Positions 7,456 through 15,220 of a DNA stretch of 23,174 nt are shown here, piece after piece. The notes beneath the pieces are model-generated. The model ran no database searches, was not told where the DNA came from, and saw only the letters and a list, made by a program, of their open reading frames with translations. Each line of letters begins with the position of its first letter. Within the stretch, counting starts at the first letter, position 1. This DNA is from Nitrospira sp. UBA2083 (GTDB lineage Bacteria > Nitrospirota > Nitrospiria > Nitrospirales > Nitrospiraceae): the NCBI GenBank assembly GCA_002331625.1, contig DCZN01000098.1, positions 1 to 23,174 of the forward strand. The letters run 5' to 3'. The position numbers and the translations under genes are program-made.

Positions 7456-7803
7456 TTACTTAACCTCAGCGAGATGAGTGGCTGCGCCATCCGCATGCTC
7501 CGTGCAGGCCTCGGCATGCCCGGCCTTGCCGTGTTTCACGGCTTCGGTGAGATGTTTCACACCTTCAAGCAAATGAGGGTTTTTCCCTCCGGCTGCTGTG
7601 GCATGCTTGAGCGCTTCTTCGGCATGCTGCACGCAGGCGTCGGCATGTCCCTCTTTTCCATGGGATGCGGCACCTCTTGCATGTTCGACCGCTTCCGCCA
7701 CGTGCTTGTCACCGGCCAGCGCCGAACTCGTCAACACCGGTAGGCTCACCAATACACTTCCCCCTAGCACCAACAGAGCACTGCTCAGAATTCTCCTCAT
7801 CAT
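7456..7803 (-). CDS. SmbP-like histidine-rich periplasmic metal-binding protein
   Basis: 115 residues. Residues 1-30 form a clear Sec signal peptide (MMRRIL, a hydrophobic core, then SSALA just before GDKH). The ~85-residue mature part has 12 His and 2 Cys in an Ala/Glu/Lys/His helical pattern with two similar halves: EHARGAASHGKEGHADAC and KHLTEAVKHGKAGHAEAC. This is the composition and repeat style of SmbP, the small metal-binding protein of Nitrosomonas europaea, which binds copper and other divalent metals. The added Cys in each half (HADAC/HAEAC) would be an unusual extra ligand. AAGGAGG precedes two adjacent ATG codons (7803 and 7800), and either could start. The gene has its own promoter (7861-7889) and terminator. 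Metal identity is inferred, not visible. Confidence 0.82.
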   Translation of the reverse strand: MMRRILSSALLVLGGSVLVSLPVLTSSALAGDKHVAEAVEHARGAASHGKEGHADACVQHAEEALKHATAAGGKNPHLLEGVKHLTEAVKHGKAGHAEACTEHADGAATHLAEVK

Positions 7804-7860
7804 GGCTGCCTCCTTGAGGGTTGAAGATTCGTAGTTCAGGTGAAACAGCACAGTGAATTC

Positions 7861-7889
7861 ACCATACACAGCGGTGTCCGGCCTGTCAA
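7861..7889 (-). promoter_or_regulatory. Sigma70-type promoter of the SmbP-like gene
   Basis: On the minus strand TTGACA (7889-7884) is followed after exactly 17 bases by TATGGT (7866-7861). Transcription would start near 7854, giving a leader of about 50 bases. The -35 box overlaps the stop codon of the upstream rhodanese gene. Confidence 0.7.
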
Positions 7890-8764
7890 GAATGTTTGGA
7901 CGCGGGAGAAAATCCAAGCATGCTCTGGAGTGCGTGAAGATCTTTTTCAGCTGGACACGCGAAGTCTCGACTCCACTCCCACCAGGATCCGGGATAATTG
8001 CTGACGTGTGGGTAGCCGGCGAATTTGAGAATGAAATAGAGCCACGCAGATCGCACCCCGCCCGTACAGTAACACACCACCTCTTGTTCGCTTCGCACCC
8101 CCTTGGCCTCCAGCATCTCTCTGATGACAGCCGGATCCTTGACCGTCGCATCTTTATTCAAGAATCCATTCCACGCGACGTGGATGGCAGACGGGATATG
8201 CCCTGGCCGGGGAATACCCGACACCTCTTTCCCCAGGTACTCTTCCACACTCCGTGCATCGAGAATCGCCGTGTGAGGATGTGGTCCTCGAATAATCGCC
8301 TTGAGATCATCCTTCCGAGTGATTCGAGCGTTCACGGGCTGCGCCGTGAAAGTTCCCATCGCCGAGGACACTCGTCCATGTTCAAACGGCCGTTTTTCCG
8401 CCGTCCATTTCACCCACCCTCCATCCAAAATACGGAGGCGGGTGTGCCCAACATATTCCAACATCCAAAACATCCGCCCTTCGTCGCCCCAGTTATCAAA
8501 CGGATTGGAATAGATCACGATGTCACTGTCGGCATTGATTCCAAGGCGGCGAAGAATCAGCTCAATCTGAGCCAGATCAGGATTCAGGATCCCCTTCGCG
8601 ACCGCGTTGGGATCGCTGTACTCATGCCAGGTCGAATGCACCGCGCCAGGGATATGCCCGCCGAATTCGTATGCCGCCTTGCCTCGCACATCGATGACGA
8701 CAAGACCAGGACGGCCTAATTCTTGATGAAGCGTTTCGGTGTCGATGAGTAATGCATGTTTCAT
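7886..8764 (-). CDS. Two-domain rhodanese-type sulfurtransferase
   Basis: A 292-residue thiosulfate/3-mercaptopyruvate sulfurtransferase-like protein. The N-terminal rhodanese domain (about 8-125) has VVIDVRGKAAYEFGGHIPGA but no active-site Cys, being replaced by IYSNPFDNWG. The C-terminal domain (about 145-280) has AILDARSVEEYLG, GHIPSAIHVAW and the loop C233-TGGVR. This is the usual arrangement, with an inactive N-domain and a catalytic C-domain. The CTGGVR loop differs from the CGSGVT/CGTGVT of classic TST/MST, so substrate preference is open. There is no signal peptide. The start at 8764 (MKHALLIDTE) is tentative: an in-frame ATG at 8776 and the longer frame to 8845 lack better ribosome sites. 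Confidence 0.88.
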   Translation of the reverse strand: MKHALLIDTETLHQELGRPGLVVIDVRGKAAYEFGGHIPGAVHSTWHEYSDPNAVAKGILNPDLAQIELILRRLGINADSDIVIYSNPFDNWGDEGRMFWMLEYVGHTRLRILDGGWVKWTAEKRPFEHGRVSSAMGTFTAQPVNARITRKDDLKAIIRGPHPHTAILDARSVEEYLGKEVSGIPRPGHIPSAIHVAWNGFLNKDATVKDPAVIREMLEAKGVRSEQEVVCYCTGGVRSAWLYFILKFAGYPHVSNYPGSWWEWSRDFACPAEKDLHALQSMLGFSPASKHS

Positions 8765-8902
8765 GTTGTTGTACATCCACAAGGCCGATGAACTGTCAGC
8801 CTGCACACACGGGATAATCCCGTCATGGAGGCGCCTATCATACATGACGGATGGACCAACGCACCACTTTCAGGCAGCCAGACCGATCCTCTGCTCCGCA
8901 CA

Positions 8903-9847
8903 TCATGCATTGAGGAGTGCGGTGACATGGGCCTCCACAGAAGCCGCTAACGCTGTAAGATTGTACCCGCCTTCGAGCGATGACAGGACCCGTCCTTTCG
9001 CATGGCGCTTGGCGATCCCGACAACGATGTTCGTCAGGTCAGTATACCCCGCCTCCGTGAGGGCCATGCTTGCAAGCGGATCATCCTTGTGCGCATCGAA
9101 TCCCGCTGAGATGATGACGAACTCCGGCTTGAAGTCCTCAGCTGCCGGCACCAGCGACTTCAGAAAGATGGCGTGATACTCCTCATCGCCTTCGCCTGCC
9201 TCCATCGGCACATTGATGGTAAATCCTTCCCCAGCTCTCTTCCCTCGTTCTGTTCCTCGACCGGTGCCGGGATAATGGGGATACTGGTGTGTGCTGAAAA
9301 AGAGCACGGAGGGATCATCCTCAAAACTGTGCTGCGTTCCGTTGCCATGATGGACATCCCAATCGACGATCAGGACCCTCGTGAGCCCATATTGTTTCTG
9401 TACATAGCGCGCGGCGACGGCGACGTTATTGAAGAGGCAGAACCCCATCGCTCGACTCGATTCGGCATGGTGACCAGGAGGCCGGACGGCGCAGAACACA
9501 TGATCCACTTGGTGAGCCATGATGGCATCGACCGCCGCCAGCGCGCCGCCCGCTGCCAGATAGGCCGCATTCAACGAACCTGGCGACATCGACGTGTCAG
9601 GATCAAGAGAGGCACGTCCGCTTGAAGGAGCGGCTCGATTGAGTGCCGAAACATATTGTGGGGTATGGACCTGTGTGATCCATTCATCTTCAGCCTTGCG
9701 CGGCACGATCTTGGTCAGACGCGACATCGTGCCGCTCTGTTCAAGCTGCTTCACAATTGCCCGCAACCGATTGGGCGATTCCGGGTGACCGACCCCCATG
9801 TCATGCTCAAGATAGGCTGGGTGATAGACGAGACCGGTTCTTCCCAT
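8903..9847 (-). CDS. Histone deacetylase / AcuC / acetylpolyamine amidohydrolase family protein
   Basis: A 314-residue Zn-dependent deacetylase with all catalytic blocks: RPPGHHAE (catalytic His126/127), DWDVHHGNGTQ (Zn ligands Asp164 and His166), SAGFDAHKDDPLA (Zn ligand Asp251) and LEGGYN (Tyr296, transition-state Tyr). The spacing is that of class II bacterial HDAC-like enzymes. Substrates may be acetyl-lysine, acetylpolyamine or other small amides and cannot be told apart here. There is no signal peptide. The ribosome site before 9847 is weak, but no other start fits the family N-terminus (GLVYHPAYLEHD). It lies upstream of the rhodanese gene in the same direction, with a gap of about 140 bases. 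Confidence 0.93.
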   Translation of the reverse strand: MGRTGLVYHPAYLEHDMGVGHPESPNRLRAIVKQLEQSGTMSRLTKIVPRKAEDEWITQVHTPQYVSALNRAAPSSGRASLDPDTSMSPGSLNAAYLAAGGALAAVDAIMAHQVDHVFCAVRPPGHHAESSRAMGFCLFNNVAVAARYVQKQYGLTRVLIVDWDVHHGNGTQHSFEDDPSVLFFSTHQYPHYPGTGRGTERGKRAGEGFTINVPMEAGEGDEEYHAIFLKSLVPAAEDFKPEFVIISAGFDAHKDDPLASMALTEAGYTDLTNIVVGIAKRHAKGRVLSSLEGGYNLTALAASVEAHVTALLNA

Positions 9848-9854
9848 GACAAAT

Positions 9855-9925
9855 ACCGTGAAGTGTGAAACGTGAAGCGTCGTTCGTCCTATTAACTTCC
9901 CTCTTCAAACGCGCTACGCTTCACG
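9855..9925. repeat. Intergenic GTGAA-rich direct and inverted repeat
   Basis: The segment has GTGAAGTGTGAAACGTGAAG (9858-9877), which is three GTGAA-type units, then CGTGAAGCGT at 9871-9880. This has a perfect inverted partner ACGCTTCACG at 9916-9925, with a 35-base spacer. It lies between the divergently transcribed deacetylase and TPR genes. It looks like a dispersed intergenic repeat rather than a terminator, since there is no T-run. Confidence 0.5.
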
Positions 9926-10009
9926 AAATACGCCATGAGATTAGCATGCAAGAAAGTTCATAGACAATGTACCAGCGGCACTGCTATCGTCCTCACACGG
10001 AGGGAAACC

Positions 10010-10327
10010 ATGCCGAATCCTAGAATTGAACCGCTCAAAAAAGTGCTGGCTATCGATCCCAACGACGATGTGGCCTGGTTTGGATTGGGGAAAGCCTATA
10101 TGGACGATGGGAATTTCGAGGAAGCCGCCAAGGCCTTGCAGCAATGCATTACGGTCAAGCCAACCTACTCCGCCGCTTACTTCGCCTTGGCCCAATCGCT
10201 TCATAAATTGAACCGACTGGATGAATGTCGGCAGCTCTGCATGACAGGCATCGACGTCTCGACGAAGAACGGCGATGCGATGGTGACGAAGAATCTTGAA
10301 GCCTTGAAGCTTGCACTCCCGTCGTGA
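10010..10327 (+). CDS. Small tetratricopeptide repeat (TPR) protein
   Basis: A 105-residue cytoplasmic protein. Two or more TPR units are visible: NDDVAWFGLGKAYMDDGNFE (around 18-37) and SAAYFALAQSLHKLNRLDEC (around 54-73), each with the Gly/Ala-Tyr-Ala spacing of the repeat. TPRs mediate protein-protein contacts; the partner is unknown. GGAGGG lies 5 bases before the ATG at 10010. An in-frame upstream extension to 9935 is not supported. Its TGA overlaps the GTG start of the deaminase gene (GTGA), so the two are translationally coupled. Confidence 0.85.
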   Translation: MPNPRIEPLKKVLAIDPNDDVAWFGLGKAYMDDGNFEEAAKALQQCITVKPTYSAAYFALAQSLHKLNRLDECRQLCMTGIDVSTKNGDAMVTKNLEALKLALPS

Positions 10328-10944
10328 AATCCCCGTCCTCATCCATGTCTCCTTTTCGTCTTCCACCCTGGGCCATCCGTCTCGCTCGCCGCCAGCGAAG
10401 CCCCCTGCTTGCAGCTCCTGATCGTATCCGATTCGTCATTCAGCTTGCGCTGACAAACGTCACCGCTAAAACTGGTGGTCCCTTTGGCGCTGCTGTATTC
10501 GAAGCCTTAACGGGTCGACTCATTGCGGTAGGAGTGAATGTCGTGGAGCCTACTAATTGTTCGCTCGCGCACGCCGAAATAGTGGCTGGACTCAACGCAC
10601 ATCGCATCCTGAGGCGTTCTGATCTGGGAATACCCGGCACCCCGAAGCTCGAGCTGGTTACGAGCTGTGAACCGTGTGCAATGTGTTACGGCGGGATCAT
10701 GTGGTCGGGCGTTCGCAAAGTCGTTTGCAGCGCGCGAGGGACCGATGCCGTGGCGATCGGGTTCGACGAAGCTCCGAAACCCAAGAACTGGGTTGCGGTG
10801 TTGGAACGTCGAGGGATCTCAGTGGTTCAGGATGTCTGTCGATCCGAAGCTATTGCGGTCTTTCGGGTGTACCAGCAAACCGGAGGCCAAATTTATAATG
10901 CCCGGAAAGGGGCGAGGCGACAACACCTGGTAAAGAAACTATAG
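10324..10944 (+). CDS. Zn-dependent nucleoside/guanine deaminase-like protein (CMP/dCMP deaminase fold)
   Basis: A 206-residue protein with the cytidine deaminase-fold signature: H83-A-E85 (HAEI) and P117-C118-x2-C121 (TSCEPCAMCYGGIMWSG). The His and two Cys bind zinc, and Glu85 shuttles the proton. The GGPFGAAVFE motif ahead of HAE resembles guanine deaminase/TadA relatives. It is longer at both ends than TadA (about 150-165 aa), with a basic, low-complexity first ~30 residues, so the start may instead be the ATG at 10345. A free nucleobase or nucleoside substrate is my preference over tRNA, but this is not settled. The gene overlaps the TPR gene by 4 bases and the opposing gene by 6 bases at its 3' end. 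Confidence 0.85.
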   Translation: MKSPSSSMSPFRLPPWAIRLARRQRSPLLAAPDRIRFVIQLALTNVTAKTGGPFGAAVFEALTGRLIAVGVNVVEPTNCSLAHAEIVAGLNAHRILRRSDLGIPGTPKLELVTSCEPCAMCYGGIMWSGVRKVVCSARGTDAVAIGFDEAPKPKNWVAVLERRGISVVQDVCRSEAIAVFRVYQQTGGQIYNARKGARRQHLVKKL

Positions 10945-11784
10945 CGTTTGCCTGATCAAGGCCTTATGCAATTCAGAGAGCCGAGCTAACGCGCTCGGAT
11001 TCTGTATGAACATGCGCACACGAGGCTGGGTCTTCTGCTGTTTGGAACGCTCGATTAACTCCACATTGGCCAGTCGCGTTCCAGCTTTCGACGGGACGGG
11101 CTCAACGTCCCAGAACGAGATCAACACAGCACTCAGGGTCGCGACCTTGGTCAGTAAGACTGTGACTAACCCAGCCAGTGCCTTCACATCCAACCGGATC
11201 TGCTCAGGACGAGAGTGTTTCTCTCCCCGAAGGTCCGCCCGTGGGATGGAGATACTGAGCACGACCGGATCACAATAGTCGGCCAACTGCTTGGCTTTTT
11301 GCCTGATACGCGCGAGGATTCGATGGGTCAGAATGACACCTCGATCCTCGTCTTCCCCAATCATTACTTCGAGGTCGAGCCCGCGCACAGGCAATCGCTG
11401 CCGCTCCGCCGATCCCACCATCGCCGTGACTTCCACAAAGAAGCGTTCTGGGCCCACACGACATTCGAGATCCGCTGTGCGCGCCTGCGATTCCGGCAAA
11501 AACGCCACCCGAACACCTGCACGGATCAATTGAGTCGCCAACTCTAACTCAGCAAGAGCCGATTCTCTCACCCCATAGTCATAGTGCGTGAGTCGTCTGA
11601 CCAGGCGCCCCAAGCGAAGCTGACTTGACTGATCGTCGCAATGACGATGAAGCGTGCTCCAACGATCATGCAGTTTGCGAGAAAGTCCCTCCTCTTCCCG
11701 CTTCCAGGCCGGCACCGGGTCTGTGCGCGAACCTTGTAGAGGTGTGACCAACCTGAATGTCTTTCGTGGACGAAACCATCCCAT
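10939..11784 (-). CDS. Hypothetical protein, possible PD-(D/E)xK-like core
   Basis: I do not recognise this 281-residue protein. It is soluble and rich in Arg/Leu. The stretch SALAELELATQLIRAGVRVA followed by ARTADLECRVG and FFVEVTAM has the order E...D-x(9-10)-E-x-T. This recalls the restriction-endonuclease-like fold (helix Glu, Asp, then ExK), with Thr in place of Lys. That is speculation without a profile search. It starts 3 bases after the stop of the upstream small gene and has no separate ribosome site, so the pair forms an operon with coupled translation. Its last 6 bases overlap the end of the convergent deaminase gene. Confidence 0.7.
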   Translation of the reverse strand: MGWFRPRKTFRLVTPLQGSRTDPVPAWKREEEGLSRKLHDRWSTLHRHCDDQSSQLRLGRLVRRLTHYDYGVRESALAELELATQLIRAGVRVAFLPESQARTADLECRVGPERFFVEVTAMVGSAERQRLPVRGLDLEVMIGEDEDRGVILTHRILARIRQKAKQLADYCDPVVLSISIPRADLRGEKHSRPEQIRLDVKALAGLVTVLLTKVATLSAVLISFWDVEPVPSKAGTRLANVELIERSKQQKTQPRVRMFIQNPSALARLSELHKALIRQTL

Positions 11785-11787
11785 GAT

Positions 11788-12117
11788 TCACGCGACCGCG
11801 GAATCACCCTCGTCGTCAGAGGATAGGCCGGTCGCCTCCGGCTGCCGCTTGGCGATTTCCTCGTACATTTCGTCGAGCCATCGTCCTGCGCAACCAAGCA
11901 CTTCCCGCACCAGAGGTTCCGGCTGACCAGTCCGTTTGATGGTCCATTGCGAGATATATTCCATGAGGGCATCCCGCTCAAATTGTCGACTGGATTGCGT
12001 GGCCATCGCCACGAGTTCGCCTAAGCCGGTTCTCAGGATCTCGGCCACCATATCCCGCCCATAGGACGTGCTGGCCGTGACGTATTGAATAGCGCGATTG
12101 ATTTCTTGGTCGGTCAT
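11788..12117 (-). CDS. Small hypothetical protein, first gene of a two-gene operon
   Basis: 109 residues from the ATG at 12117 (MTDQEINRAIQYV). A TTG at 12132 in frame is the alternative. It is predicted to be largely helical, with an acidic tail (SSDDEGD), no signal peptide and no membrane segment. The family is not recognised. It is spaced 3 bases from the 281-residue gene that follows, which suggests the two products act together. The gene is divergent from the pepF-type gene, with about 150 bases between starts. Confidence 0.65.
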   Translation of the reverse strand: MTDQEINRAIQYVTASTSYGRDMVAEILRTGLGELVAMATQSSRQFERDALMEYISQWTIKRTGQPEPLVREVLGCAGRWLDEMYEEIAKRQPEATGLSSDDEGDSAVA

Positions 12118-12264
12118 GACAATTCTGCTCAAAACGTGTCATATTCCTTGTGCCTCCGTCAACGCACTTGCCCTATTCCGATAACCGTCTCACAATTTCC
12201 TCTTCTCGATCCCAAGCCCGGTGATATGATTGGTCCAATATTTTGATTCACGGAGGAGCATCCA

Positions 12265-14070
12265 ATGGCCGGGAGAACCAGCACGCGACACACCTCAGTA
12301 TCACGCAAACGTTCGACATATCCTGACCGTTGGAACCTGACCCATCTGGTCAAAGATCCCACCGCCGAAATCGACGCGCTGTTGGCCGATCTGGAATCAA
12401 AAGTGGCCAAGATCGAAGCCGTGCGACCGACGTTGGCCCCTTCCTTATCAAGCCAAGCGCTGCTCACGCTCCTCCGACTCAGCGAGGAGATTACGCAAGG
12501 GGCTTCGCAGCTCGGGGCCTACGCCTACCTGCGATTTTCGGAAAACACGAAGAGTGCCGAAGCACGGTCGTTGAAGACACGGGTAGAGGAGCGGCTGACG
12601 GGCCTGAACAATCGACTGCTCTTTTTCGAACTCTGGTGGCAAAGCCTCGATGACGCCAATGCGGCGCGTCTGATGGCCGACGCAGGAGACCTGCGCTATC
12701 ACCTCGAAACGATTCGGCGGTACAAGCCCCACACGCTTTCTGAACCGGAAGAGAAAATCATCAATGTGAAGAATGTCACTGGGCGCAGCGCCGTCAACAC
12801 GCTCTACGATGTCGTGACGAACGGACTCACGTTCACGATGACGCTCGGGGGCAAGAAAAAGACGGTAAATCGAGAAGAACTGATGACCTACGTGCGACAC
12901 TCGAAGGCCTCAGTGCGCCAGGCCGCCTATCAGGAGCTCCATCGCGTCTATGCGCCCCAGCGCGACCTGCTCGGGGAAATCTACAAGACGCTCGTAAATG
13001 ATTGGAAGTCGGAGAACATGGGACTCCGTGACTTTTCATCTCCCATCGCCACGCGCAATCTGGGCAATGATGTGCCGGACCAAGCGGTCGATGTCCTTCT
13101 CGCAACATGCGCCAAGAATGCTGATATTTTTCAGACCTATTTTCGGCTGAAGGCAAAGATCTGCAAGATCAAGCCGATGAGCCGCTACCATCTCTATGCG
13201 CCGCATCGCACAGAAACGAGGAAGTACACCTATACCGATGCGGTTGCGATGGTACTCAATGCCTATCGTGGGTTTTCTCCTCGCCTGGCCGAATTGGCCG
13301 AGCAGGTGTTCCGCGATCGTCATATCGACTCCCCCACGCGCCCCGGCAAGCTGGGTGGAGCCTACTGCTACAGCGTGGTACCGGGTTTGACACCCTACGT
13401 CATGCTGAACTTTACCGGTGAAGCGCGCGACATCGCGACCATGGCACACGAGCTCGGCCATGCCGTCCATGGGATGATGGCCAAGGACCATTCGGTCTTC
13501 ACCTTTCACTCGACCCTGCCACTGGCGGAAACCGCGTCCGTGTTCGGCGAACGGATCCTCTCCGATGCCCTGATGTCCCAAGAACGGAACAAGGCGGTGC
13601 AACAAGGACTACTGCTCAGCCAATTGGATGACATCTACGCCACCGTGCTGCGGCAGGCCTATTTTGTCCGATTTGAAAAGCTGGCCCATCAGATGATCGC
13701 GGACGGCGCGACGGCCGACCAATTGGCTAAGGCCTATGGCGAGGAATTGCGACAACAGTTCGGCAAAGCCGTGAAGGTGCCGAGTGAGTTTCACTGGGAG
13801 TGGCTCATGATCCCCCATCTCTTTGCCAGCCCGTTCTACTGTTATGCCTACAGCTTTGGAAACTTGCTGGTCCTAGCCCTCTACCGCATGTACAAGGAAC
13901 AAGGGGCGTCGTTCGTACCGAAGTATCTAGATCTCCTTGCCACCGGCGGCTCTCAATCACCTCAACAAATCCTCGCCACCGTCGGCGTCAACATGACCTC
14001 AGAAACATTCTGGCAGTCAGGGTTCGATACGATCAAAGGGATGGTGGAACAGCTGGAAGAGACGATGTGA
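12265..14070 (+). CDS. pepF: Oligoendopeptidase F-like M3 family metallopeptidase
   Basis: 601 residues, typical length for the M3B (PepF) branch. The zinc motif is H395-E396-L-G-H399 in MAHELGHAVHGMM, with the third ligand Glu422 in LPLAETASVFGE. The upstream M3 signature GGAYCYSVVPGLTPYVMLNF and the C-terminal HLFASPFYCYAYSFGNLL are also present. It cleaves short peptides in the cytoplasm; no signal peptide is visible. The N-terminal region (about 110-180) is the helical oligopeptidase F domain. GGAGGAG sits about 5 bases before the ATG at 12265. The gene stands alone, divergent from the small operon at 10939-12117. Confidence 0.93.
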   Translation: MAGRTSTRHTSVSRKRSTYPDRWNLTHLVKDPTAEIDALLADLESKVAKIEAVRPTLAPSLSSQALLTLLRLSEEITQGASQLGAYAYLRFSENTKSAEARSLKTRVEERLTGLNNRLLFFELWWQSLDDANAARLMADAGDLRYHLETIRRYKPHTLSEPEEKIINVKNVTGRSAVNTLYDVVTNGLTFTMTLGGKKKTVNREELMTYVRHSKASVRQAAYQELHRVYAPQRDLLGEIYKTLVNDWKSENMGLRDFSSPIATRNLGNDVPDQAVDVLLATCAKNADIFQTYFRLKAKICKIKPMSRYHLYAPHRTETRKYTYTDAVAMVLNAYRGFSPRLAELAEQVFRDRHIDSPTRPGKLGGAYCYSVVPGLTPYVMLNFTGEARDIATMAHELGHAVHGMMAKDHSVFTFHSTLPLAETASVFGERILSDALMSQERNKAVQQGLLLSQLDDIYATVLRQAYFVRFEKLAHQMIADGATADQLAKAYGEELRQQFGKAVKVPSEFHWEWLMIPHLFASPFYCYAYSFGNLLVLALYRMYKEQGASFVPKYLDLLATGGSQSPQQILATVGVNMTSETFWQSGFDTIKGMVEQLEETM

Positions 14071-14184
14071 ATGACTGGATTCAGGCTGTAAAAGAAGGGC
14101 ACACAATTTCTGTAGGTTGGCGATGAGCCACGGTGAAGTCTGAGCCACCTGCATATATCAGGGTATGGCCTACCAGTCACTCAG

Positions 14185-14751
14185 TCAGCCGATCGCCTCG
14201 ATTTCATTCTTTTTGAGATCCCGCCATTCGCCAGGTTTGAGATCGCCCAGATAAACCGGTCCGATGGCGATGCGCACCAACCGCAACGTCGGATGGCCCA
14301 CCGCTGCTGTCATGCGGCGTACCTGGCGATTCATCCCTTCATGGATTGTGATTTCCAGCCAGGCCGTCGGCACATTCTTACGAAATCTAATCGGCACGGG
14401 GCGCTCGGCCAACAGGGGTTCCCCGGACAGAAGTCTGACCTGCGCCGGTCTCGTTCGTTTCCCACCAAGCAGCACACCCGTGCCTAGCCGTGCGAGGGCC
14501 TGACCATCGGGAATGCGCTCGACTTGTGCCAGGTAGACTTTCGCCAATTTGTGTCGAGGGTCGGTAATCCGATGCGCCAGTGAACCATCCGAGGTCAGGA
14601 TCATCAATCCCTCGCTGTCCTGATCGAGACGCCCTGCCGCATAGACCCCAGGGACGGCGATGTAGCCCGCCAATGTCGGTCTCCCTTCGGGATCGGTAAA
14701 GCACGGCAGGACACCATACGGTTTATTGAATGCGATGGTGCGTAGAGACAT
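14185..14751 (-). CDS. rluE: RluE-type 23S rRNA pseudouridine synthase (RsuA family)
   Basis: A 188-residue protein beginning MSLRTIAFNKPYGVL, as in RluE. The catalytic Asp43 is in AGRLDQDSEGLMILTSDG. Also present are KVYLAQVE, RPAQVRLL and EGMNRQVRRM, the last being the RsuA-family signature. It lacks the N-terminal S4 RNA-binding domain, as RluE does. By family it isomerises a uridine of 23S rRNA; the exact position is inferred from the RluE resemblance. The start at 14751 is chosen on family alignment; a TTG 8 codons upstream is the alternative. It converges with the peptidase gene over a ~115-base gap without a clear terminator. Confidence 0.88.
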   Translation of the reverse strand: MSLRTIAFNKPYGVLPCFTDPEGRPTLAGYIAVPGVYAAGRLDQDSEGLMILTSDGSLAHRITDPRHKLAKVYLAQVERIPDGQALARLGTGVLLGGKRTRPAQVRLLSGEPLLAERPVPIRFRKNVPTAWLEITIHEGMNRQVRRMTAAVGHPTLRLVRIAIGPVYLGDLKPGEWRDLKKNEIEAIG

Positions 14752-14882
14752 GATCGTTACAAGTTCCGCCGCCAAGTCACCTAATTCACAGGATTAATAG
14801 ATATCCAAGTGATTGATTCAAATGATGATTCACCACAATCAAATCAAACGTCAGGTTTCTTTTCACGACGATTCGAGACGGG

Positions 14883-14930
14883 TTGACAGGATCCTGCTTT
14901 CATGACATACTGATAATGCTTCTCATAATC
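14883..14930 (+). promoter_or_regulatory. Promoter with overlapping Fur box for the Bfd ferredoxin gene
   Basis: TTGACA at 14883-14888 is followed after 17 bases by CATACT at 14906-14911. Immediately overlapping the start-site region is GATAATGCTTCTCATAATC (14912-14930). This matches the classical 19-base Fur consensus at 15 of 19 positions and is nearly palindromic. Iron-loaded Fur bound here would block transcription, so the gene is predicted to be on under iron limitation. Confidence 0.75.
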
Positions 14931-14947
14931 GCTCATTGTGGTGCAAT

Positions 14948-15136
14948 ATGTATCTGTGCCTGTGCAGAGGAATTACCGAGTCAGAGGTTCGGGAGGCAGG
15001 GCGAGCGGGGTGCGTGATGCCCTGTCAGCTCGAGTCCAAGTTCGGCCTCAAGCAGAACGGCAACTGCGGCCGTTGTGTGAAGAACATCCGCGAGTTTGTC
15101 GCGATCGCCGTTCAAGGTGCGCACCCAGTGCAGTAG
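14948..15136 (+). CDS. bfd: Bacterioferritin-associated ferredoxin (Bfd-type [2Fe-2S] protein)
   Basis: 62 residues, MYLCLCRGITESEV... with Cys4, Cys6, Cys40 and Cys43 in the CxC...NCGxC pattern of Bfd. The length and N-terminus match E. coli Bfd (64 aa, MYVCLCNGI). Bfd passes electrons to bacterioferritin to release stored iron. Two further Cys (22 and 26) are not part of the usual cluster set. The start is set by homology, since an in-frame codon 4 residues upstream gives a poorer N-terminus; the ribosome site is weak. No bacterioferritin gene is in the window. Control by a Fur box upstream fits the role. Confidence 0.9.
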   Translation: MYLCLCRGITESEVREAGRAGCVMPCQLESKFGLKQNGNCGRCVKNIREFVAIAVQGAHPVQ

Positions 15137-15165
15137 ACCGATAAGATCTTCCCCCGGGCCTTCCT

Positions 15166-15197
15166 AAACCGGCAAAGCAATTCCCGGGTTTCTTTCT
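15166..15197 (+). terminator. Probable rho-independent terminator after bfd
   Basis: AAACC-GG (15166-15172) can pair with CCCGGGTTT (15183-15191), with one bulged base and a 10-base loop, followed by TTTCTTTCT. It lies 30 bases after the bfd stop and just before the convergent flavodoxin stop. The bulge lowers confidence. Confidence 0.5.
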
Positions 15198-15220
15198 CCA
15201 CTTGGTTTCACAAAACAATT

